From contig JBLZWL010000001.1 of assembly GCA_049194865.1 (NCBI GenBank), forward strand, positions 406,610 to 470,609: a stretch of DNA of 64,000 nucleotides, read 5' to 3'. Positions 54,186 through 62,038 of this stretch are shown here, in pieces. Source of the stretch: Myxococcus terminator_A (GTDB taxonomy: Bacteria > Myxococcota > Myxococcia > Myxococcales > Myxococcaceae). Numbering within the stretch: position 1 is the first letter of the stretch; each line of letters starts with the position of its first letter. Below the pieces are notes generated by a model. It saw only the letters and a program-made list of their open reading frames with translations. It ran no database searches and was not told where the DNA came from. The position numbers and the translations under genes were made by a program.

Positions 54186-56327
54186 TCAGCTCCTCGAGGC
54201 CACCGCGGGAGCGGCGGCCTGGGACTCGGCGGCGGCCTCCGCCACGGGCTCCGACTCGTGCACCACCAGCAGTGAGCCCGGCGCGTCGCGGACGATGCGC
54301 TCGCGCTGGAGACCGAACACCCGGTCCTCCAGGCCCCACGGCGCGCCCACGCCCACCACCACCAGGTCATGGCCACCGTGGCGGGCCTCCTCCAGCGCGG
54401 CCTCCTCGGGCGACTCGTGCTGGACGACCTTCAGCCGCACGCCCGAGCCCTCCTCGGCCGGGAACAGCTCGTCCACCTGCGCGCGCGCGCCGTTGCTCTC
54501 TCGCGACGTCACGTGCAGCACGGTGATTTCCGCGCCGGCCTGCCGCATCAGCCGCCGCGCCAGCTTCAGCGCCGCGCGGTCATGCCGGCTGCCGATGAAG
54601 GGCACCAGCACCCGCTTCACGTCCGAGAGGCCCCGGTCCACCAGCACCGCCACGGTGCCGGACGCGGCCTGCATCACCTCGTGCACGGTGCCGCCCAGCA
54701 CCGTCTGGCTGAACAGCGGCTTGTGCCAGCCCAGCAGCACCAGGTCCGCGTGCTTCGCCTCCGCCGTGCGGCAGATGTCCTGCGCGGGCTCCGTCGACAC
54801 GAAGGACAAGGGCCGCACCGCCAGCCCCAGGTTCTTCGCCCGGCCCAGCAGCGGCGCGAGCGCGCCATCGCCCTCTGTCTCCTGCTCCGAGGCGCGGGGC
54901 TCCGACTCCGTGCGCAGCGACACGCGCTCCGGATGGACCAGGTGCAGCGCGTGCAACTGCGTGCCCTCTCCCCCGGACAGGGCCTTGGCGAGGCTGGCCA
55001 TGCCGGGGCCCGCCTGCTGGTGGGAGACGCACATCAACACCGTGTAGGGCGTCGAGCCGGGAGGGGCGGGCGGGTCCAGCACCAGCCTGTCCCGGGCCAG
55101 CTCCTCCGTCGGATAGAACAGCTGCAGGAGCGGCGTGGTCATGAACGTCGTCACCAGCGCCATCAGCACCATCATCGTGAAGAGCGTGGGCGAGATGACG
55201 CCCAGGTCCAGGCCCAGGTTGAGGACGATGAGCTCCATCAGGCCGCGCGTGTTCATCAGGATGCCGATGGCCCCCGCCTCGCGCCACCGCATGCCCGTCA
55301 TCCGCGCCGCCACCGCGCTGCCGCCAAACTTGCCAATGCAGGCCAGCAGGATGATGGCGCCACACGCCAGCCACGCCTCGGGCGTGTTGAGCAGGCCAAT
55401 CTGGGTGCGCAGACCGCTGAAGGCGAAGAAGATGGGCAACAGCAGCACCACCGCCACGTCCTCCAGCTTCTCCGAGAGCGCCTCCGCCAGCCCACCCTCC
55501 TTGGGGATGACGGCGCCGAAGAGGAAGGCCCCGAAGAGGGCGTGGATGCCGATGAGCTCCGTGGCCCACGAGGACGCCAGCAGCAGCAGCAGCGTGCCCG
55601 CCACCACGTTCTGCGTCAGGCCCTCACGGCTGGCCACCCGGGCGCCCAGGCGCGCGAGGAAGGGACGCACCGCCAGCAGCATGAAGGCGATGTAGCCCAT
55701 GGCGAACGCCGTGGTGAGCCCCGCCTGCGCCAGGTTCGAGGCACGGACGATGGACACCACGAAGGCCAGCAAGCACCACGCCGTGACGTCGTCCACCGCC
55801 GCGCAGGTAATCGCGATGGCGCCGATGCGCGACTGCAAGAGCCCGCGCTCGGTGAGGATGCGCGCGAGCACCGGGAAGGCGGTGATGCTCATCGCCACGC
55901 CCATGAAGAGCACGAACGACGAGAAGGGCACGCTCGGGTCTGAAAAGTCCTTGTACAGCCACAGCGCCGCCGCCACCGCGCCCAGCGCGAAGGGCACGAC
56001 GATGCTGGTGTGGCTGATGGCCACCGACGCGTGACCGCGGCCCTTCAGGAGCTTGGGGTCCAGCTCCAGGCCAATCAGGAACATGAACAGCACCAGGCCC
56101 ACCTGGCTGAGCATCTTCAGGATGGGGAGCGAGTCGGTGGGGAACAGCGTGTTCATCAGGTCCGGCGCAAGCCACCCGAGCAGCGAGGGGCCCAGGACGA
56201 TGCCCGCCACCACCTCCGCGATGACCAGCGGCTGGCCCAACCAGCGCGTTCCACGCCCAATCAGTCTCGACACGCCGATGATGACGATGAGCTGCATCAA
56301 GAGCAGCGTGAGCGCGTTGGTGTGCAT
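54186..56327 (-). CDS. CPA2-family cation:proton antiporter with tandem USP domains
   Basis: Predicted 713 residues. The N-terminal 400 residues form about 12-13 transmembrane helices; AITCAAVDDVTAWCLLAF contains the Asp-Asp pair of the ion site. The C-terminal 300 residues contain two universal-stress-protein-like domains (LMCVSHQQAG..., VLVPFIGSRHDRAALKLARRL, ending DLVVVGVGAPWG...GSLLVVHE) in place of a TrkA-N domain. It probably exchanges K+ or Na+ for protons. GGAGGTAGG lies directly before the ATG. Confidence 0.88.
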   Translation of the reverse strand: MHTNALTLLLMQLIVIIGVSRLIGRGTRWLGQPLVIAEVVAGIVLGPSLLGWLAPDLMNTLFPTDSLPILKMLSQVGLVLFMFLIGLELDPKLLKGRGHASVAISHTSIVVPFALGAVAAALWLYKDFSDPSVPFSSFVLFMGVAMSITAFPVLARILTERGLLQSRIGAIAITCAAVDDVTAWCLLAFVVSIVRASNLAQAGLTTAFAMGYIAFMLLAVRPFLARLGARVASREGLTQNVVAGTLLLLLASSWATELIGIHALFGAFLFGAVIPKEGGLAEALSEKLEDVAVVLLLPIFFAFSGLRTQIGLLNTPEAWLACGAIILLACIGKFGGSAVAARMTGMRWREAGAIGILMNTRGLMELIVLNLGLDLGVISPTLFTMMVLMALVTTFMTTPLLQLFYPTEELARDRLVLDPPAPPGSTPYTVLMCVSHQQAGPGMASLAKALSGGEGTQLHALHLVHPERVSLRTESEPRASEQETEGDGALAPLLGRAKNLGLAVRPLSFVSTEPAQDICRTAEAKHADLVLLGWHKPLFSQTVLGGTVHEVMQAASGTVAVLVDRGLSDVKRVLVPFIGSRHDRAALKLARRLMRQAGAEITVLHVTSRESNGARAQVDELFPAEEGSGVRLKVVQHESPEEAALEEARHGGHDLVVVGVGAPWGLEDRVFGLQRERIVRDAPGSLLVVHESEPVAEAAAESQAAAPAVASRS

Positions 56328-56352
56328 CCTACCTCCGTCGAAGCTTGCGTGT

Positions 56353-56366
56353 TAAGTGGGCACTTA
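56353..56366. promoter_or_regulatory. Palindrome TAAGTG-GG-CACTTA upstream of the antiporter operon
   Basis: A perfect six-base inverted repeat with a two-base centre begins 26 bases upstream of the antiporter ATG, a sensible position for autoregulation by the HTH-EIIA protein of the same operon. Confidence 0.45.
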
Positions 56367-56458
56367 CCAGCACCCCTCGCGAAGCGTCAAACGGGCATTG
56401 CGCTCGGCTGCCCTGGGCACTCCGGCATGTCGGAGAGCGGGCAGACGCCGCGAGCGCC

Positions 56459-56827
56459 TCAGGCGGCCTGGTGCCTGCGCACGGCGTCCAGCAGGGTGTC
56501 CACGTCCACGGGCTTGCGCAGGTGTCCGCACGCGCCGATTTCCTCGGCGACCTGGCGGGCGTTGGCGGACGCGGAGAAGACGAGCACGGGGATGTCGCGC
56601 CACTCGGGCACCTGGCGCATGGCGCGCGCGAAGCCGGCGCCATCCAGCACGGGCATCATCATGTCGAGCAGCACCAGGATGGGGAGTTCGCGGATGGCGC
56701 CGAGCACATCCAGCGCGTGCTTGCCGTTGCTGGCGCCCATCACCTCGTAGCCCGCGTCGCGCAGGACTTCTTCCAGCGCCTCGCGCAGGTCCGCGTCGTC
56801 ATCCACCACCAGCAACGGCCGAGTCAC
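56459..56827 (-). CDS. Single-domain response regulator (receiver)
   Basis: Predicted 122 residues from a GTG preceded by GGAGG. The receiver has the acidic triad DDDAD, the phospho-acceptor Asp in VLLDMMMPVLDG, the Ser of LVFSASA and the Lys of HLRKP. No output domain is present. No histidine kinase gene is adjacent, so the partner is elsewhere, as is common in myxobacteria. Confidence 0.9.
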   Translation of the reverse strand: MTRPLLVVDDDADLREALEEVLRDAGYEVMGASNGKHALDVLGAIRELPILVLLDMMMPVLDGAGFARAMRQVPEWRDIPVLVFSASANARQVAEEIGACGHLRKPVDVDTLLDAVRRHQAA

Positions 56828-57151
56828 GCACCTGCCTCCTTCTCTTCCCGCCACACGCACCACACCCCAGAAGGCCCCGTGCGACCCACCACACCCGGAC
56901 TTCCCTCGGGCGCGGAGACTAGCGCGCGCCCCCGACGCTGGCGTGATTCCTCTGGGGTGAAACAGCCGCTCCGTCCCACGTCCGTGCTCCCCTGGCCCAG
57001 GGGTGTTGAGCATTGGCCAATATGCGGCTCGGCGCCGGATTGCATCTCCGGATTTCAGGGTGCGTGGGGTGGATTGAGCCTCGCGATGTCTCAGGCTCGG
57101 TGATTTCGAGCGAAGCGACGGAGGAGGCGAGCGCTCCTGTTGGTGCTCGCG
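56828..57151. other. 324-bp intergenic region
   Basis: Between the Imm11 gene and the receiver gene, both on the minus strand. It holds a short palindrome CCCCTGG-C-CCAGGGG at 56989-57003 of unknown meaning, and no gene that I can support. Confidence 0.4.
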
Positions 57152-57295
57152 TCAGACGTCGATGAAGTGCGTGCCGGTGGCGCCGAGACGCTCCAGGGCC
57201 TGCTTGAGGTCCTCGGAGACGATGAGCGCGACGGACCAACCCCACGGGCGGAAGACCTTCGCGTCACCGACCCGGGCGGGGTCGATGCGCAGGCC
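57152..57295. repeat. Constant 3' end of the Imm11 genes, copy A
   Basis: About 144 bases match 58730-58873 with four mismatches noticed, after which the two genes diverge sharply. This is the same arrangement as the sitI6 3' ends. Confidence 0.85.
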
Positions 57296-57721
57296 GGAGA
57301 CCTTCCGGTACTGGCCCACCTTCTCCGGCTGTCCGTCCTCCGGCGTCCAGTGCGCGACTTCATCCGAAGCGCGCTCATCGACACAGTGAATCAGCCGCGT
57401 CGCGACCAGGATGCTGAAAGCCCCTGAGTGCCCCTGAATCTCCACCGGGATGAGCTGAACGTCCGAGGGGGCGAGCACGTCAAACACCTCGGCCGCGCGT
57501 GCATGCAGTACAGGGGTCGCGAACCCCGCCTCCGAAAAATCCAGCGAGCGGCCTGGGTGGTCACGGGGAATGACCAGTCGCCCCAAATGGGGGACGACGA
57601 CGCCCTTCTTGAACACCCAGGGGTCTTCGACCTCTCGGCCGTGCACATCCATGGGAATGCCCAGGTGCCACCGTCCGGGCACCTCGACGTCATCACTCAG
57701 CTTGAAGAAGCGTTTCGCCAT
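57152..57721 (-). CDS. Imm11-family (DUF1629) immunity protein A
   Basis: Predicted 189 residues. The fold-specific segments DPWVFKKGVV, LSDDVEVPGRW, LIPVEIQGHSG and KVFRPWGWSVALIVSEDLKQALERLG match the Imm11 family found beside polymorphic toxins. It begins 17 bases after the AHH-type toxin stop (or one base after, if a GTG at 57736 is used), so it is the toxin's cognate immunity gene. Residues 142-189 are nearly identical to paralogue B; the rest is only about half identical. Confidence 0.8.
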   Translation of the reverse strand: MAKRFFKLSDDVEVPGRWHLGIPMDVHGREVEDPWVFKKGVVVPHLGRLVIPRDHPGRSLDFSEAGFATPVLHARAAEVFDVLAPSDVQLIPVEIQGHSGAFSILVATRLIHCVDERASDEVAHWTPEDGQPEKVGQYRKVSGLRIDPARVGDAKVFRPWGWSVALIVSEDLKQALERLGATGTHFIDV

Positions 57722-57737
57722 GTCGCGAGCACTCACG

Positions 57738-58556
57738 CTACGGAGCTTTGGTTACCCATCGATTCAACTTCGTCCCATCCCGAGTGACCTCTTGGGCCAT
57801 CTGCTGGAGCGCCCTCGTCAGGGCCTCCCTGCATTGAAGCATGCTGCGACAGTTTTCGGTCGCCTGCAGAAGGCGCTCATAGACCTCTGAGTGGTATTCG
57901 CGCGGATGCGGCCCCCGGTGTCCCTTGACGTGGACGATGTTCTCCGAGTCATCCAGCGACATCCCCGCCCGGTCAAAGATTCGTTGAAGCCGGGGAGACC
58001 ACGGGCCCCCATTTCGCGTGTCCTTCCAGAACTTGTTCGTCGCGATGTGGTGGTCATGCCCCTGCCCCTCCACCCGCCCCGCTCCCATGCCCTCGAGTCC
58101 TCGCGCCAGCGTCGACACCGCGTCCGGCGCCACCCGCCTCGACTCCAAGAGCCGCAGGCAGTCCCCTTCCCGCATCGTCCGCTCACACCACGAGAGGTAG
58201 TGCCGCGTCAGCTCCACGTCCTCGGCCGAGGGCGCCTCCTCCAGCGACGCCCCCGCCTCCAGCGGCGTGAACCTCCGCGTGCGCACGTCGAACTGGTACG
58301 TGCCACCTCGCTCCTCCAGCGCCAGCAGCCGAAGCGCCGCCTCGCGAGGCCACGCCTCCGCCCTCGTCGTGCTCGCCAGCGTCGTCAACGCCTCGACGAG
58401 CGCGTCTTCCTCCAGCACCACGGGCCTTGGAACGTCCTCCGCTGGTGTGAAGACCACCGGCTCACCCCGGCCCGTCTCCAGTCGCACCTCACGCGACGTG
58501 GCGCAGCCCACCAGCAATGTCAGCAGACACCACACAGTCCAGCTCGGCACTCGCAT
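57738..58556 (-). CDS. Lipoprotein polymorphic toxin with AHH-type nuclease domain
   Basis: Predicted 272 residues. Lipobox LLVGC with lipidated Cys18. Residues 30-160 are a helical delivery region. The C-terminal domain has DHHIATNKFWKD at 168-179, SPRLQRIFDRAGMSLDDSENIVHVKGHRGPHPREYHSEVYERL at spaced positions 187-229, the pattern of the AHH family of HNH/endonuclease VII-like toxins, with Asp in place of the first Ala. The lipoprotein form plus a downstream immunity gene fits Sit toxins delivered by outer-membrane exchange. The exact Sit subfamily is uncertain. Confidence 0.8.
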   Translation of the reverse strand: MRVPSWTVWCLLTLLVGCATSREVRLETGRGEPVVFTPAEDVPRPVVLEEDALVEALTTLASTTRAEAWPREAALRLLALEERGGTYQFDVRTRRFTPLEAGASLEEAPSAEDVELTRHYLSWCERTMREGDCLRLLESRRVAPDAVSTLARGLEGMGAGRVEGQGHDHHIATNKFWKDTRNGGPWSPRLQRIFDRAGMSLDDSENIVHVKGHRGPHPREYHSEVYERLLQATENCRSMLQCREALTRALQQMAQEVTRDGTKLNRWVTKAP

Positions 58557-58563
58557 AGGCCCC

Positions 58564-58712
58564 CGGCTCGCGAGTCACCACCCTACCCCGCCGCCCCCAC
58601 ATGCCCTGGAGTCACCCCCGTGCACCCGCGACACGACAGTGTCCAGGTGCCACCTCACCCCACTCCAGCATCCTGGAGCTGACTCCAATCCATTGACACG
58701 GTCCACGGACGA
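58564..58712. repeat. 149-bp direct repeat, copy 1 (upstream of the AHH toxin)
   Basis: Matches 59321-59469 with two mismatches. It lies eight bases upstream of the toxin start and so contains the toxin's promoter or leader. Confidence 0.92.
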
Positions 58713-58729
58713 GCGTGCTTCGTCTCGCG

Positions 58730-58873
58730 TCAGACGTCGATGAAGTGCGTGCCGGTGGTGCCGAGACGCTCCAGGGCCTGCTTGAGGTCCTCGGAGACGA
58801 TGAGCGCGACGGACCAACCCCACGGGCGGAAGACCTTTGCGTCACCGACCTGGGCGGGGTTGATGCGCAGGCC
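58730..58873. repeat. Constant 3' end of the Imm11 genes, copy B
   Basis: Second copy of the segment at 57152-57295. Confidence 0.85.
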
Positions 58874-59299
58874 ACGCACGTCCCGATACTGCCCGACCTT
58901 TTCAGGACGACCATCCTCGGCGGTCCAGCGCTCGACCCGTTCACTCGCGGCGTCGTCGATACACTCGAGCAATCGGGTGGCGACCAGGATGCGGAAGCGG
59001 TCCGAATGCCCTGGAATCTCGACGGGAATCACCTGCACGTCGGAGCCCGCCAACTCCATGAACACGGCGGCCACCCGGGCATGAACCAGGGGCGTGCTGA
59101 ACCCGATGAGCGAGAAATCGAGCGCCTTGCCCTCACGCTCCACGGGAAGACTCAAACGCCCCGGGTCGGCCACGGGCAGACCCTTTCGGAACATCCAGGG
59201 GTCAGCGACTTCACGCCCCGCGATGTCAGTGGGCACGCCCAGCTCCCAGCGCCCCCGGAGCTGGACATCATCGGAGAGGTCGAAGTACCGCCTGGTCAT
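58730..59299 (-). CDS. Imm11-family (DUF1629) immunity protein B, without adjacent toxin
   Basis: Predicted 189 residues, the same length as A. The ATG at 59299 lies eight bases after GGGAGG and aligns with the start of A. The N-terminal part differs (TRRYFDLSDDVQLRGRWELG against AKRFFKLSDDVEVPGRWHLG) and the last 48 residues are almost the same. No toxin gene precedes it: instead its upstream region is copy 2 of the repeat that precedes the toxin. It is probably an orphan immunity gene giving protection against a toxin made by other strains. Confidence 0.8.
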   Translation of the reverse strand: MTRRYFDLSDDVQLRGRWELGVPTDIAGREVADPWMFRKGLPVADPGRLSLPVEREGKALDFSLIGFSTPLVHARVAAVFMELAGSDVQVIPVEIPGHSDRFRILVATRLLECIDDAASERVERWTAEDGRPEKVGQYRDVRGLRINPAQVGDAKVFRPWGWSVALIVSEDLKQALERLGTTGTHFIDV

Positions 59300-59320
59300 G
59301 GGCACATCCTCCCGTGTTCA

Positions 59321-59469
59321 CGGCTCGCGAGTCACCACCCTACCCCGCCGCCCCCACATGCCCTGGAGTCACCCCCGTGCACCCGCGACACGACAGTGCC
59401 CAGGTGCCACCTCGCCCCACTCCAGCATCCTGGAGCTGACTCCAATCCATTGACACGGTCCACGGACGA
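59321..59469. repeat. 149-bp direct repeat, copy 2 (upstream of Imm11 B)
   Basis: Second copy of 58564-58712, ending 22 bases upstream of the Imm11 B start on the minus strand. The spacing between the copies is 757 bases. Confidence 0.92.
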
Positions 59470-59647
59470 ACGGAGCGCCGCCCCGGGGACCTAAGGGCCT
59501 CGCGCCGTGTGTCACGCGGGCGCCGCCGCCGGAAAATCCCCCGCGCGCCGGAAAATCCCCCTCCACACCTTCGGCGTACCGAGCCCGTGCCGGGCTTCAG
59601 GGGGCGCCCGGCACCCACCACTTCCGACCGCCTCCTCGGATGGACCC

Positions 59648-60349
59648 ATGACCGAAGAACTCTCTCGCCGTGCCGCCCTGAGACGCGCCACGGCCGCCGC
59701 GAGCCTTGGCCTCGCGACGGGACTGCTCACCCGCGCCACCCCAGCCCTGGCCCTCTCACCCCAGGACGACGTGGCGCCCCTCAAGGCGCTGCTCACCGCT
59801 GAACGCAACGCCATCAAGACCTACGACGCTGCGGTCAGCGTGCTCGACGCCGCCACCGCCAGCGACCCGCTCTTCCCCTTCCAGGGCATCGTCAAGGCCA
59901 TCGCCCTGCACTTCCGCCAGCAACACCTGGAGCACGCCGAACGCCTCGCCAGCTACATCACCCGCCTGGCCGGCATCGACGACGTGGGCGAAGGCACCGC
60001 GCAAGTCCCCGACGACTTCGTGCCTGGCATCAAGAACGTCATCGACCTGGCCACCAACGCGGAGAAGGCCGCCGCCATCGGCTACACCGACACGCAGAAG
60101 TCCCTCGTGCTCGCGGACAACGCGGAGCTGGCCGCCGCCATCGGCGCGGTGGAGTCCCAGCACTTCGTCGTCCTCAACCTGGCCGCGCGCGGCTTCGTCA
60201 CGCCCCCCGCCTCCACCGTCAACCAGCCCGCGGCTGCACTCACCGCCGTGGCGACCCAGTTCGTCCCCAGGTCCTTCGCCATCACCGTCGATGGCGCACC
60301 CGGCCTCGACGACGTGACGGACCTGCCCTTCTACGACGTGACGCGGTGA
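59648..60349 (+). CDS. Tat-exported ferritin-like domain protein 1
   Basis: Predicted 233 residues. The N-terminus LSRRAALRRATAAASLGLATGLL is a twin-arginine signal. The mature part is a four-helix ferritin_2-like domain: LKALLTAERNAIKTYDAAV, ALHFRQQHLEHAERLASYI, AEKAAAIGYTDTQ and AVESQHFVVLNLAA carry the Glu/His residues expected for a di-iron site. Role possibly iron binding or oxidation in the envelope. It is followed 14 bases later by a second family member. Confidence 0.8.
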   Translation: MTEELSRRAALRRATAAASLGLATGLLTRATPALALSPQDDVAPLKALLTAERNAIKTYDAAVSVLDAATASDPLFPFQGIVKAIALHFRQQHLEHAERLASYITRLAGIDDVGEGTAQVPDDFVPGIKNVIDLATNAEKAAAIGYTDTQKSLVLADNAELAAAIGAVESQHFVVLNLAARGFVTPPASTVNQPAAALTAVATQFVPRSFAITVDGAPGLDDVTDLPFYDVTR

Positions 60350-60363
60350 GGAGCCCTACCCCC

Positions 60364-61089
60364 ATGACGACCCAGAACCCTCCCGACTCCATCCTCGCCC
60401 GCCGCCGGCTCCTCCAGGGCTTCGCCGCCGTGACGGCCGCCTCCGCGCTGCCTGCGTGCGAAGTCACGGAGCGGCCCAACTCCCAGAACCAGCTTGGCCC
60501 CATCGACCTCGCCCGCGAAGCCGGCGCCCTCAACACCCTGCTCGCCGCCGAGTACACCCTCCTCGACGCCTACGCCCAGAACGCCGTCATCCTCACCGAC
60601 GCGCGCGACTCCCCCTCGCGCCCCCAGGAGGAGAGAGACTTCGCCGCGCTCGCGCTCGCGCTGACAGCCCGGTTCCAGCAGGACCACGAGGCCCACGCCG
60701 CCCTGCTGTCCACCACCGTGACGAACCTGGGCGGCAACGCCGTCCGCGCGGATGAAGTGAGCTACACCCCACCCCCCAACTTCCGGCCCTCCGTCGGCAA
60801 CGTCCTCAAGCTCACCGCCAACGAGGAGCGCCGCTCCGCCATCGCCTTCAACCGCGTCCTCAAGGGCCTCCAGACCCAAGAGCACCGCTTCATCCTCGCC
60901 TCCATCGAAGGCGTGGACACGCAGCACTTCATGGTGCTCAAGGCGCTCATCGAAGCCCTGGTCGACGTCACCCCGGCCCTGGACACGGCGCGGGTGGTGC
61001 CCCAGCCCTTCGTCTCCTCCACCGAGAGCCTCGGAGGCGGCAGCGGACTGGAAGCCCAGCCCCTCCTCGCCGTCAACGACGCGAACTGA
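60364..61089 (+). CDS. Tat-exported ferritin-like lipoprotein 2
   Basis: Predicted 241 residues. The N-terminus ARRRLLQGFAAVTAASALPAC combines a Tat motif with a lipobox Cys. The ferritin-like core has LNTLLAAEYTLLDAYAQNA, TARFQQDHEAHAALLS, ANEERRSAIAFNRVL and IEGVDTQHFMVLKAL. GAGGAG precedes the ATG. It is distantly similar to protein 1 and probably acts with it, one soluble and one membrane-anchored. Confidence 0.8.
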   Translation: MTTQNPPDSILARRRLLQGFAAVTAASALPACEVTERPNSQNQLGPIDLAREAGALNTLLAAEYTLLDAYAQNAVILTDARDSPSRPQEERDFAALALALTARFQQDHEAHAALLSTTVTNLGGNAVRADEVSYTPPPNFRPSVGNVLKLTANEERRSAIAFNRVLKGLQTQEHRFILASIEGVDTQHFMVLKALIEALVDVTPALDTARVVPQPFVSSTESLGGGSGLEAQPLLAVNDAN

Positions 61090-61106
61090 CGCCCTCGGCG
61101 CCTCCC

Positions 61107-61136
61107 ACGCGGCGGGCCCGTCATGGGCCGCCGCGT
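61107..61136. terminator. Bidirectional terminator hairpin
   Basis: A 12-pair stem with one bulge (ACGCGGCGG-G-CCC with GGGCCGCCGCGT) and a five-base loop lies between convergent genes. Confidence 0.65.
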
Positions 61137-61146
61137 CGGGCTCCGA

Positions 61147-61758
61147 CTACCGCCAGGACAGCTCGTACTCGCTGTCCAGCAACGCCACCTGCCGCCCGCT
61201 CACCCGCACGTCGCGCGCACCCACCGCCTCCAGCGCGCCGCGCAGCACGCCCTCGTGGTACGCCGCCGGCATGAAGTCGCGCCGCATGATGAAGCGCGCG
61301 CTGCGCTCACCCGTCCACACGGGATACCGCTCGCCGTAGCTCACCGCCATGCGGTACGCGTCGCCCAGCGAGTCGAGCAACACCCGAGGACTGCCCGCGG
61401 CCTCCGCCAGCATCTGCCGGCCGAACAGCGACGCCAGGAAGTCCATCGTGGCCTGCGAGCCCATCCGGCTCAGCACACCCTCGAAGCCGTTGAGCTGCGG
61501 GCCCAACAGCCGCGCCGCCGTGGACACCATCCGCAGGTAGCGCGACACCGAGTACAGGTGGAACGGGTTGATTTCCCACACCCCCGCCACGCCCTTGCAC
61601 CGCGCCACCGCGCCGTCTCCGCCCAGGTACGCGATGACGTGCAGCGACCCCTGGAAGAACATGCCCCGGGCCTGGTCCTCGTCCGTCGCCGCCAGACGGC
61701 GCTGCTCCAGCTCCCACGCCGCCCCGCCGCCACTGCCCGCTTCCATACTCAAGTGCAT
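61147..61758 (-). CDS. DUF2378 / TIGR02265 family protein
   Basis: Predicted 203 residues. Family features: MFFQGSLHVIAYLGG, VWEINPFHLYSVSRYLRMVSTAA, SRMGSQATMDFLASLFGRQML and FMPAAYHEGVLRGALEAVGARDV. A second member of the family in this window (the first at 23112-23666), in keeping with its expansion in myxobacteria. GGGGAGACGACC before the ATG supports the start. Function unknown. Confidence 0.8.
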   Translation of the reverse strand: MHLSMEAGSGGGAAWELEQRRLAATDEDQARGMFFQGSLHVIAYLGGDGAVARCKGVAGVWEINPFHLYSVSRYLRMVSTAARLLGPQLNGFEGVLSRMGSQATMDFLASLFGRQMLAEAAGSPRVLLDSLGDAYRMAVSYGERYPVWTGERSARFIMRRDFMPAAYHEGVLRGALEAVGARDVRVSGRQVALLDSEYELSWR

Positions 61759-62038
61759 GGTCGTCTCCCCGAGGGGACTCGCTCTGTCTCGACTCAGGGG
61801 ACACGCCCGGCGTTTCCGATGGATTTTCAGATTTCGCCGGCTTCCCCCCACTTCCTAGGTGCCAATACTCCCATACTTTTCTACCCCTGTCGAATGATTC
61901 CAGCACGCCCCAGGGTCCATGGAAGGGTTCACCCACCACACGAACCCCTTGGATTTCGGGCACATTTCCCTCCCAGGACCCAAGAGGGCGAGCCCTGTCC
62001 AGGGTGCGGGAGACCCTGGGGGTGCGGGCTTTCTGACT

